11,341 nucleotides of DNA. Origin: Spirogloea muscicola. Lineage: Eukaryota > Streptophyta > Zygnematophyceae > Spirogloeales > Spirogloeaceae. The stretch is taken from the NCBI GenBank assembly GCA_009602725.1, contig WELB01000161.1, forward strand, positions 314,534-325,874, read 5' to 3'. Positions 1 to 7,286 of this stretch are shown piece after piece (position 1 is the stretch's first letter; each line of letters starts with the position of its first letter). The translations under genes were made by a program, and so were the position numbers. The notes under the pieces are model-generated. The model made no database searches. It was given only the letters and a program-made list of their open reading frames with translations, and was not told the DNA's origin.

Positions 1-292
1 CAAGCGCTTGCTTTGCACCGCCGCGCTGGTCGCGCCCTTGCAGCAGCCTCTGGCTTGCGCAGCGGGGTTGCTCTTCCTCCCCTCAGCTCATCTGACTTCC
101 TACTGCTGACACGGGGGTATTGAGGGCGCCCTGTCTGCCTAGCCTTTGGCTCCGTCATGAACACCTGTATGCATCTGGCTGGCATTTCACAGCCGATTCT
201 TTCATATTAGCAGCCGCTTTCTTCTCAGGCCGGCGCCCCGCGGGCTGACCGGATTGACCAGCTCTCTCGCGTCCTCATGGCTGCATGGCCTC

Positions 293-430
293 AGTCCCTT
301 GACCCCGCGAGCCAGGCTATTGGCCTGGCGCGCCACCTCCTTGGCGCTAGTCACCGTCCAGCGCGCCAGTCCCTTGGACTCGCGCGCCGGCCTCTTGGCG
401 CTAGTCCCTTGGACTCGTGCTAAAGGCCAC
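293..430. repeat. Imperfect GC-rich tandem repeat
   Basis: AGTCCCTTG starts units at 293, 368 and 403, and CTTGGCGCTAGTC occurs at 340 and 394. The clearest unit is 35 bp (368-402). Open frames across it on both strands have no recognisable protein and look like by-products of GC-rich sequence. Confidence 0.6.
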
Positions 431-550
431 TGGCCCTGTGTGCCAGCCTGTTGTATTCGTCGTGTCCCCTTGTCAGGCCCGCCCCTCCAAGGGAGGGCCT
501 TGGGGGCGACCCTCGTCACACCCTCAGGGGAGGGGTGGCAGGAGAACCGC

Positions 551-559
551 TATAAGTAG
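551..559 (+). promoter_or_regulatory. Possible TATA box
   Basis: TATAAGTAG follows GC-rich repeats and precedes a transcript-leader-like stretch with possible GTAAGT donors near 732 and 774. No gene can be assigned with certainty. Similar TATAAG words at 2548, 2958 and 8198 show the motif alone is weak evidence. Confidence 0.25.
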
Positions 560-607
560 TAGGCCTTGACCAGACTCCGGGGGACCAACGCCCGAGAGAG
601 AGACAGC

Positions 608-675
608 CCTGCTGCTGCCTAGCCAGCCCCGCTGCTGCCTGCTGCTGCCGCCGCCGCCACAGCTCTGCTGTTGCC
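608..675. repeat. GCT/GCC triplet-rich tract
   Basis: Interrupted runs of CTG/CCG triplets such as GCTGCTGCCTGCTGCTGCCG. No conserved protein is read from any frame. Confidence 0.6.
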
Positions 676-679
676 GTGT

Positions 680-1078
680 GCTGCCAGCCCGTCGCCGCAG
701 TTCATCGCTGCGGGCCCTGCCGGCTCTCTGTAAGTCTATTGGTAGAGTCACCGCTCTAGGGCGGTGCCTCAGGGTAAGACTTCCGCTGCGCTCTGTGCGC
801 GTATGTGCGTTGGCGTTCTCCTGTATGAGGGTTGTCTCCAAAACACTCTATGCTCGAATCCAAACCAGGACATTCTGACTCTAACTGTGTGATTAGAGCA
901 GAGATGTCACAGCTGAGCTCTTTCACCGTGACAAGCCATAGCTGCGCTGGTGAGCACGTGCCCATTCGCTTCGAGTCAGATGCTGTAACAATTACATTAT
1001 TGCTGGAGATGCTCTAGAGGTCACGATAGTTGGAAAGATGCAATCGTCCATTATTCATCGTAGCTTGACATCCTACAC
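680..1078 (+). other. Weak coding-like stretch of unknown nature
   Basis: From an ATG at 850 a frame runs to 1017 (contains CVIRAEMSQLSSF and HVPIRFESDAVTITL). A second frame just downstream reads IIAGDALEVTIVGKMQSS and stops at 1082. Together they could be pieces of one protein if the frame is broken here, as it is in the protease gene. I recognise no family and give this low weight. Confidence 0.2.
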
Positions 1079-1367
1079 ATGAGCAAAGAACTCAAGCTCG
1101 CTGATCTGGTTGGAAAGGTAAGTGCCTTCACATAGTGTCCTACTTACATCGATAGCGCTTGACTCCAAGCAGGTGCAGAATGCTTGGCTTCAAGGCAGAA
1201 TGATTGCCCTCTTTGTTGGCTTGCAAACAGATTGTGAAAGATTTGTAACCGTGAAAGGGAAACGGCCCATTCATCAAGATGTTGTGGAGGACTTGGTGCA
1301 CCTTCAGGAGCTCAATGGAGCAAGGAGGCCAAGAATAGCTGGCTATGGCAGGGTCGTAATCAGTTGA
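1079..1367 (+). CDS. Possible two-exon small gene, unknown function
   Basis: ATG at 1079 starts 13 codons (MSKELKLADLVGK) ending at a strong donor AAG|GTAAGT (1117/1118). A 55-bp intron with a stop in frame ends at AAGCAG (1172). Exon 2 (1173-1367) continues in phase 0 as VQNAWLQGRMIALFVGL and later GKRPIHQDVVEDL, ending at TGA 1365-1367. The product would be 77 residues, soluble and mixed in charge, with no signal peptide. The good splice sites and smooth frame join are what support it. The intron is shorter than those of the minus-strand gene. It may be the end of a larger gene whose upstream part is at 680-1078. I recognise no domain. Confidence 0.35.
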
Positions 1368-1878
1368 CAAGCTTGTTACAGACAAGGAACCAGCGATGTG
1401 GAAGCCAGACTGCAGCAGTGAGAGGGCCAGCGTACCAAGTGAGAGGAGCACAAAACAGTCTCTCCTAAATCAGATTGGGTTGGCTAGGAAAACACCAGTC
1501 TAAGCAAAACGTAGCCTCTCTAACTTGGATTCGATTGACTAAAAGGACACCCGTCCGCATTGGAGCCTGGCACAGCAGCTAATACCTCATTGGCATGAAA
1601 ATACAAGGTAATGGTCTGCGATCACTGCAGGAACAACGATTTACGACCCGCGTTTGCAGCGGTGAGCGTGCAGACTGAAGTCCCATCAATTACCACCGCA
1701 GGTAATTGTCCCCAGCAATCGGCCCTTTCACATGGCAACTTCAAGCGCTACCCAAAGAGGTCACGCAAATGACTGCCTGCAAAGTGAAGTTGTTGAAGTC
1801 CTCAACGGGCTCGACTGAGTGTCGGAGAAACTGGTCTCCTGATAGCGGGTTCCCTGTTCAGAAAAAGACAGGATAAAA
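1368..1878. other. No gene seen
   Basis: No long open frame or known motif. The only structure noted is an 8-bp perfect inverted repeat with a 6-base loop (CAATTACC at 1687-1694 and GGTAATTG at 1701-1708), which is common by chance in AT-rich patches. Confidence 0.5.
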
Positions 1879-2220
1879 CCGAGAGGTCTTCCGGTAGGGT
1901 TCAAGCGCGGGGCATCTTGCCACCCAGCCAGCGGCGGAAGCGTGCACTCCGCACAGGCAGGCCCGACGTGGCTTACGTGCGCTTCGCGCTCCTAAGCTCG
2001 GTCGGCGGTTGCGGAGTTACTGAGCGAACGCTTCTGATCGATCAGGGGATGTCGAGCACCTAGTGGCCACTTGAACCGCTATGTGCCTAATGCTTCTCTG
2101 GCGCCCTCGATTTCAATTCAATCTTTTTTGGGCTGGCCAACCCCAGCCATCTCCTCTACTGAATGAGAAATTCCCTGATCGAGCCTCTCCGCTCTGTCAA
2201 GCCGCCTCGGCGCTTGCTGC
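1879..2220 (+). repeat. Dispersed direct repeat, copy 1 (interrupted)
   Basis: Matches 9971-10166 in the same orientation, with shared blocks GGGGCATCTTGCC, CCCAGCCAGCGGCGG, GGCAGGCCCGACGTGGCTT and GATCGAGCCTCTCCGCTCTG. The match is colinear except for an extra 141 bp at 2042-2182. A hairpin GCGCTTGC...GCAAGCGC sits at its end (2210-2231). Confidence 0.8.
2042..2182. mobile_element. Small insertion with 8-bp target duplication
   Basis: Copy 1 of the direct repeat contains this extra segment, flanked by CTGATCGA at 2034-2041 and again at 2175-2182. The other copy has a single CTGATCGA at 10123-10130, i.e. an empty site. The insert carries one GGGCTGGCC palindrome unit (2121-2150). There are no clear terminal inverted repeats and no coding capacity. 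An 8-bp duplication is known for hAT-type DNA transposons, but the ends do not prove that class. Confidence 0.55.
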
Positions 2221-2450
2221 AGCGCAAGCGCTTGGGCTCATCATCAATGAGGACGTATGGAACAAGCGACTTGGGCGGTAAGGACGGTCGTACATTCATC
2301 TAGGGGTTTGCTTGCCTTGGCCGCTTTGGCCCCCAACACTCTACACACAAGCACGAACATGGACATCTGCGGCGGCTCAGTGAAATCCCTTCCTACACTG
2401 CCTTGCTCAGCAGGTCGATGCGCGCAACCGGGTTGACATCTACCAACTGC

Positions 2451-2585
2451 GCCCTCAGCAAGGCTACCTGCACCTCTGAGTGCGGTGCTCCGGCTCCCCA
2501 GATTAGCCTGTCCTACTAGCATGTGCTGACTCGTGGGTATAAGTGGCCCTCCGAACATACTTCGACCTACTTTTTCGCCCCTCCT
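2451..2585 (+). repeat. Dispersed repeat B, copy 1
   Basis: Aligns with 11133-11274 in the same orientation through CAAGGYTACCTGC, GGTGCTCC, GCTCCCCA and CCTGTCC, then with lower similarity to the end. It is diverged, so an old duplication. A minus-strand open frame across it (2244-2765) has no recognisable protein. Confidence 0.55.
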
Positions 2586-3466
2586 AGACCAGAGCTGCGG
2601 TTTTGAGATCCCATTGTATGCTCCTGTGCCCTGTGCATGATGGATGCATTGGCTAGGCTTGGCCTCCCTAGCATTGTGTGCCCTGGGCACCTTCCCCAAA
2701 ACATCTTTCAAATTCTCGCTGTATTCTTGATGTATTACTGTGTGAAACGGGCTGGCGCAGAACATGCATTGGTTCTATAAATCTGATCCCGCACTTCAAG
2801 CCGAGTCCGATTGCATGGCTCTGGCTGTATGCCTATGATTCAGGGAGTTGGTCGTGGATTGGCAATATCTAAAGCCGTTGGCTTGGGACGGCCTTGCCTT
2901 GGCTATTGCCATTTTAAAGACGGTCTCGCGCATAGCACGCACTTGACGAGAGCACCATATAAGGGCCCTGTGGGGCTAACCGTGCCATTGACTCGACCAT
3001 CATCATGTGACAGCGGAAGGCTAGGTCAAGGAAAGCTCCTCGACGTCGTACGTGTGGCGGGGCAAGCGCTCACAGCTCCTTGGTGAACTGTCAAGCTGAA
3101 AGCACTCCTTGTTCCGCTAGATGTATGAGCGACTTACCTGCATATATGATCTACACTGATACTGCGAAATCTTCACCAAGTAAGCTATCTTTTGATCAGC
3201 TCAGCTGTCTCTTCTTCCCAAGACAGCACATCCTTTGCACCTTCTCTGGTCTAAATTATGGTCGTCTTCACTTCCGCTTTTTTCAATATTTCGGTGTCGA
3301 CCCAGGAATTGCGCAGATCACTTGGGAGGCATCCTCTTTCAATCAGAACGCATCATGTCCGACTTTGGCTCGTAAAGCGTATGCTGGAACCTCCTTGCTT
3401 TGGAGGATTTGGCATGATTGTAAGTAGATGATGCAGGCGGGGATGCTACCTCTGGCGGAGGGGAAG
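2586..3466. other. No confident gene; downstream of the protease gene
   Basis: A plus-strand frame at about 3123-3427 is open but starts at no convincing ATG context and shows no family. CATATAAGG at 2956-2964 is TATA-like. A minus-strand ATATGCAG|GTAAGT near 3140 resembles a splice donor, so a further 3' exon of the minus-strand gene cannot be ruled out. Otherwise nothing supported. Confidence 0.4.
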
Positions 3467-4553
3467 CTATGGGTGGTGATGGTAATTGTTGTAGTGGTAG
3501 TGGTAGTGGTGGTGGTGGTGGTGATGGTGATGGTGAGATAGAGAAATTAGAGGTGGTGTTTCTGGGCGGACTGGGGAGGAGGGATCGGAGGATGTGGGGG
3601 AGAAGCCATAGGCGGTGGTCGTCGAGGAGGAAGGAAGAGGGGATGTGGGGGGAGGCCTTTGGCGGAGGTAAGTCATTCTATGCAGGGGGGTGCGGTTGAG
3701 GTGGTGGTGGTTAGGAGGAAGACAAGGAAGCGGTTGGAGAACCGCTTTTGGTGGAGGTGGATGGAGAAGGATGGGAGGAGGAAGACGAGGTGGCGAGGAA
3801 GCCCTGAGTGGTGGTGGTCGAGGAGGACTAGGAGGTGGTGGCGGAGATACTGCAACGGAGGAGGATGTGGAGGAGGTGGCGAGGAAGACCCAGACGGTGG
3901 TGCTCGAGGAGGAGGGCTAGGAGTGGGTGGGGAAGACGCCTTCGGTGGAGGTGGAGGGCCTGGAGAGGGAGGCTGTGAAGGAGGCGGGGGGGTGAAGCTG
4001 GGCGGGGGTGGTCGACGAGTAGGGCTAGGAGGGGTTGGGGAAGACGCCTGTGGTGGAGGTGAGGGTGGTTGGGGAGGGGGATGCGGAGGAGGTGGGGGTG
4101 TTCGAGGAGGCGGACTGGGAGGAGGAGACGACTTTGGTGAAGGTGGAGGAGCTGAGGGAGGCGGATGCGGAGGGGGAGGGGGGAAAGCCTTGGGCGAGGG
4201 CGGTGGAGGAGGCCGACTGGGAGGGTGTGGAGGAGACAAACGTGGTGGAAGTGGAGGTGGAGGTGGAGGTGCTGGGGAAGAGGAATGAGGAGGAGCAGGT
4301 GGCGAGAAGCCTTGGGCGGGGAAGGTTTGAAGAGGCGGACCTGGAGGTGGTGGAGGAGACGCCTTTTGGTGGAGGTGGAGGTGGACGTGCTGTGGGAGGA
4401 GGATGAGGAGGCGGTGGGGGGGAAGCCTTGGGCGAAGGGGGTCGAGGAGGCATACTCAGGAGGGGGTGGAGGAGGTCGTGGAGGAGGGGCACGAGGTGCG
4501 AGGGGCGGCGTCAGTGGGCCTCTGGTAGTGCAGTTAAGAGGCTTCCAGCCGAT
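3467..4553 (-). CDS. Aspartic protease exon 7: end of the fold plus Pro/Ser-rich and His-rich tail
   Basis: A GGTGCAG acceptor ends at 4554. Joined at phase 0 to exon 6 (NQKM) it gives IGWKPLNC, matching the last strand and Cys of the A1 fold (family style: rIGFaPtdC). It continues directly into PLTPPLAPRAPPPRPPPPPP. The tail is hydroxyproline-rich-glycoprotein-like, with units such as SPKAFPPPPPHPPPSAPPP. Pro-rich coding moves between frames: one frame from 4553 to about 4440, a second from about 4460 to 4365, a third from about 4365 to 3880, and a fourth segment (same frame as the second) to a TAG at 3467 after a His-rich run. At least two of the changes look like one extra base, one of them in an A run near 4362. 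Introns in the tail cannot be excluded. Confidence 0.6.
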
Positions 4554-7084
4554 CTGCACCTCACGAAGTAGGCAGGTTCAGATGACTGCGGAAGGCAAGG
4601 CCAGGCTTGGGCGGCCTTTTTCCCCAAAGACGTCCTCCTCTTAAGGTTATCAGCTACGTAGTGGCACAAGCAAATGTCATCCTAGATCCTAGGCCTTTGC
4701 TGACACTTGCATGCAGTCGTATGAAAGTGATTGGCTTGAGGTACAATTGAGCTAGTTAGATTGCTGACTTCAGCCTTGCCATTGAATACTTGCCAGATCA
4801 GTACCAGAGTCCTCACCATCTTTTGGTTCAGATCGTGCACCATAAGAAAATTGTATTGTGCATAACTGCCAATGACATTTACGTCGGCCTCCCCGATAAA
4901 TGCACAGGCTATTGTTGTATCATTGAATATGAAAATGTAGTTTGCGGGGGATAGCGTAAAGTCAGATGGCCCTGCCATGCGGAAGGTCATGAGAGGAAAG
5001 ATGCCCAGATTGTTGAGGTCCTCAACATTTGCAGCTATTCCTGAAACGTTCCAACAAAGCTGCTGAAGGCCACCCTCAATAGTTGCTCTGCAATACATGC
5101 AGTCTTGGGCCATAAATCTATGCTGGAAGTAGTCGTGCTACACATAGCAACTATTCTGTGCAGAGTATGCCGGCAGCATCAAGCATCCCCAACACTGGTG
5201 CAGTATTGTCAATACCAACGACATGGAAAGCTGAATGCAGATTTCAATGCACATCATGTACAGCATAGAACGAGCTACAAGGCCAAGTAGCTACCTGGGC
5301 AAAGGCACGCGGCATTGAGGTAGTCAATGACGGATTGGTAAACAGCAGGCACCAGCCTGAGACACACGAGTCACAGTATTCGTCAAGAAAGCCACGCTAT
5401 AAGCTCGTGCTTGCCAGCAAGTCCTAAAAGTGGCCTGTGTGGAACTCCTCCAAGCATGGGATCAGGAAAGCAAGCAGGTGCACTGCTTACATTGTCCAGT
5501 CTGTGCCAGAGTCGAAGAACGTCCCTCCTGCACCAGTGTCATCACTGGTAGAAGCAACCGCAGAGAGGCTGAGTGAGGTTGTTCCAAAAAGTACAGCATC
5601 GACCTGCACAAAGTAGTAAATTGTGTACCTAAGGTTGGAGTCCAGGACGGGATTGGTGAGGAGCGGAGTGTACGCGACGCCCGTACCTGACACTCCAGCT
5701 GACCCGAACTCCAGCTCGCTCGGAGGCAGGTAAGGTGCAGTGTAGCTTTGCAGGCATAGCGTAAATACTTGGTCGTACGGCACCAGCTGCAATGTGCAGT
5801 ACACCGTGAGTCAAATAGTGCTGTTGCACCGTTGCAAATTGAACATCCTCTTGACACATTTGCAACAGATGCATGTTGAGCAGTCGCAGTCTCCAAGATG
5901 CACACGACTGGACCAGGATAGCTTTAGCTCAGATCAAAATCTCGAAGACAACAGCTTCAAGCCATGTCATCCTGAAAGTGTATAATATTAAGTGCCCTTA
6001 GGATTATAAGATTTCATTCCGCAATAACGAATGCTTTAGACTTGCAGATACGACCTGTTGGACATAGGAGATTGGCCCCCTTCCAAGGCCAAGGACGCCC
6101 CCGTCAAAGGGTGAAAACACCACTGTTGTAACTACACCCAAAGGCGATATCCAAGAGCCCTACATTACTGCCAGTGGTGGTCGTGAGCCAAACCGTCTCA
6201 GTTGCCAGTTCACCTTCGGTGTACCCAATCCATACCTGCATGCTCTCAAGATGCACGGCTCAGTACACTGCTGATAAAGCGCCTCCAGCTTTGAACCTAT
6301 ATGCTTCAGACTAGGTCACAACCAAGATCACAGTACTTGGGAGACTGATTGAGGCGAACACTGGCCACGGTGCTATTCTTGCGAATGACGTGCAAGTTGC
6401 AGTGTCTCGGGCTTAACGGTTTTACTCAAAGTTATACTCACAGTCGTAATAGCCATTAGACAAGGAGCAATACTCGGACTCATACAGGTCTTCAACATAG
6501 GCACAAACAGTTGTCGCAATTATAGACAGAGAAGGTCGACGACAGAGAGGGCTCGTATTTTGGAGCCAAGCAGTCAAGGCAAGATTGGCACTGCAGCAGC
6601 ACAGAAGTCCAAAAGGAATGAGCCTTTGTCAGGAATGTGCACTGGGTTCCTTCAGAGGGATCCTAGATAATCAACGTCAGGTCTGTAGTTACTTCCTTGG
6701 AATTCAGTGTTTCCTTCAGACGTGTTCATGCATGAGATGCAGTGGTGATGATCATTGAAGCCTGCTGCTACAGTGAACGACCTGAGTCCAGACTAGATCG
6801 CTGCTGGTGTCTGCCAGGAGAATCTGTGGTTGGGCTGGGTCGCCAAGGCTGAAGTCTGCAAGGTAACCTCCAAAGCCAACGCCATATCCTGGGTGGACTG
6901 CAATATTATAATCATCAGCAACTTGGAGTGCCTGTGCAGATGCTGCCACCTGGGATGATGTTGTGGGTGTTGTATTGTGCGGCCCTGGCACGAGCTTTTG
7001 CCTCTCTAGCAACTGCGTTCTCTTCTTTGGATTTCTCTTGGGCTCTTTGCCAGTTATGAGTTCAAACAATCTCTCTGATCTTGC
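3467..7084 (-). CDS. Nepenthesin-like A1 aspartic protease with proline-rich C-terminal tail, multi-exon, frame-disrupted
   Basis: Predicted secreted pepsin-family (A1) endopeptidase of the plant/algal nepenthesin type. Exons I can place on the minus strand: 7084-6782, 6590-6426, 6235-6055, 5786-5491, 5356-5295, 5085-4817 and 4553-3467. The six introns are 134-268 bp, all GT-AG, and junction phases agree throughout. Visible in order: a basic propeptide-like stretch; GGYLADFSLG; first catalytic loop ADTSSDLVWTQ; the nepenthesin Cys cluster CQSCLDC; ELATETV; AFGCSYNSG; GGVLGLGRGPISYVQQ; FGSAG and YTPLLTNP; second catalytic loop FFDSGT; LCWNVSG; TFRMAG; NVIGSYAQYNF; and IGWKPLNC, followed by a Pro/Ser-rich tail. 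The folded part is about 425 residues, normal for the family. The signal-peptide exon upstream of 7084 is not resolved. One-base frame breaks occur within exons 2 and 3 and in the tail, so this may be a pseudogene or contain sequence errors. The family call is firm; function as an active enzyme is not. Confidence 0.8.
3473..3537. repeat. GGT/GAT trinucleotide microsatellite
   Basis: Short impure tract of GGT, AGT and GAT triplets on the plus strand. Read on the minus strand it makes the His/Tyr-rich end of the protease tail, so the His run may simply be repeat expansion. Confidence 0.85.
3880..4500. repeat. Imperfect minisatellite underlying the proline-rich tail
   Basis: The plus strand is almost all G/A/T with recurring blocks at irregular spacing of about 85-125 bp. 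A GAGACGCC/GAAGACGCC-TTYGGTGGAGG block recurs near 3930, 4038, 4122, 4230 and 4353. A GCCTTGGGCG block recurs near 4190, 4312 and 4426. On the minus strand the blocks encode repeated Pro-rich units with PKASSPP/PKAFPP. Confidence 0.7.
4817..5085 (-). CDS. Aspartic protease exon 6 (C-lobe core)
   Basis: Reads GGLQQLCWNVSG, FPLMTFRMAG, DFTLSPANYIF, ACAFIG, then NVIGSYAQYNFLMVHDLNQKM, the standard C-lobe order of nepenthesin-type proteases. Two N-glycosylation sequons (NVS, NDT) fit a secreted protein. The acceptor at GCAGAG gives the right phase (1) from exon 5; the more usual TGCAG two bases upstream does not. The donor is ATG|GTGAGG, phase 0. Without splicing the frame runs on to a stop at about 4682. 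Confidence 0.8.
5295..5356 (-). CDS. Aspartic protease exon 5 (small helix exon)
   Basis: A 62-nt exon between acceptor GTCTCAG and donor CAG|GTAGCT. Joined to exon 4 at phase 2 it reads DWTM|LVPAVYQSVIDYLNAAC, the family's short helix after the second catalytic loop (LP..aY..v). It is supported by matching phases on both sides and by the motif. Confidence 0.77.
5491..5786 (-). CDS. Aspartic protease exon 4 (C-lobe with second catalytic loop)
   Basis: Follows a 268-bp intron with acceptor TTGCAG; joining gives YVQQ|LVPYDQVFTLCLQSY at phase 0, like the family's SQL...FSYCL. It contains ELEFGSAG, GTGVAYTPLLTNP, IYYFVQVDAV and the second active-site loop GGTFFDSGTD. The catalytic Asp codon is 5513-5511 and here the DSG motif is intact. 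The frame is open for the whole 296 nt. The donor is AT|GTAAGC, phase 2. Confidence 0.82.
6055..6235 (-). CDS. Aspartic protease exon 3 (flap region and GLGRGP loop)
   Basis: Follows a 190-bp intron with acceptor TGCAG. The join completes NFEYG, matching the flap YGDG. The following YTEGELATETV and AFGCSYNSG are in a second frame, and FDGGVLGLGRGPISYVQQ in the first again. The two breaks lie near 6228 and 6113-6122 and cancel, so total length suits an intact exon. A different acceptor (GAGAG, exon from 6242) would remove the first break but lose the flap Tyr. The donor is CAG|GTCGTA, phase 0. Confidence 0.72.
6426..6590 (-). CDS. Aspartic protease exon 2 (nepenthesin cysteine-rich insert)
   Basis: Follows a 191-bp intron with acceptor CTGCAG. 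Joined at phase 0 it reads WTQ then CQSCLDCLAPKYEPSLSSTF, the typical Cys-cluster and PS.SST motif of nepenthesins. After NCDN the conserved frame moves by one base near 6505-6515 and continues as VCAYVEDLYESEYC, then YYDCEYNFE. The exon is 165 nt; one base less gives the phase needed by the next exon. The donor is GA|GTAAAA at 6426/6425. An alternative strong donor GTGAGT lies 15 bp earlier. Confidence 0.72.
6782..7084 (-). CDS. Aspartic protease exon 1 (propeptide end and first catalytic loop)
   Basis: Encodes a Lys/Arg-rich segment (GKEPKRNPKKR), then the N-lobe strand GGYLADFSLGDP and the first active-site loop ADTSSDLVWTQ. The catalytic Asp codon is 6811-6809. The family's DTG Gly is a Ser codon (AGC, 6805-6803). 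The donor is CAG|GTCGTT at 6782/6781, phase 0. The 5' edge is uncertain: a TGCAG acceptor ends at 7085, but the frame stays open upstream to an ATG at 7174, and the helical-looking stretch before 7084 could also be coding. That ATG is not followed by a signal peptide, so an earlier exon is expected. Confidence 0.75.
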
Positions 7085-7250
7085 CTGCAGAACACGCAGT
7101 ACCTCAACGTAAGAAAAGCATTCAATCACTGCATCTAATATGCTGCATTTGGTGCAGTAGTTTATAAAAGACATAATTAGCAGATTCAGACATTTCCAAA
7201 GAGCAGGCAGCTGCTATCCTATTGCCTAGTTTTGGAGTACAGGTCCAGCA
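7085..7250 (-). other. Upstream flank or intron of the protease gene
   Basis: The protease frame stays open through ECFSYVEVLRVLQ to an ATG at 7174, but no signal peptide follows. TGCAG acceptors at 7085 and about 7127 suggest that an intron ends here. Exon status is undecided. Confidence 0.4.
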
Positions 7251-7286
7251 CTGATGTGTGAGAAGGGCCTGATGTGTGAGAAGGGG
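7251..7286. repeat. 18-bp tandem duplication
   Basis: CTGATGTGTGAGAAGGGC at 7251-7268 is followed directly by the same 18 bases with one change (C to G at the end) at 7269-7286. Confidence 0.9.

Noticed and set aside
725-780. Stretch with TTGGTAGAGTC that suggested a tRNA D-arm
   Set aside because: No matching acceptor stem, anticodon arm or T-loop (GTTCGAATC) at the right spacing.
2244-2765. 173-residue open frame on the minus strand
   Set aside because: No recognisable family, composition typical of non-coding frames, and it overlaps a dispersed repeat whose second copy does not keep the frame.
3080-3427. 115-residue plus-strand frame
   Set aside because: Starts at TTG, has no known domain, and contains splice-like sites on both strands; not enough to call a gene.
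3659-4644. Glycine/arginine-rich open frames on the plus strand
   Set aside because: They are the complement of the minus-strand proline-rich tail; the minus reading is tied to a protease by splice phase and motif.
6236-6390. Upstream extension of exon 3 in frame (RFKAGGALSAVY), crossing stop codons, which suggested a recoded genetic code
   Set aside because: It is interrupted by TAG and TGA, has no match to the protease family, and lies where a good 190-bp GT-AG intron fits; other exons use standard stops.
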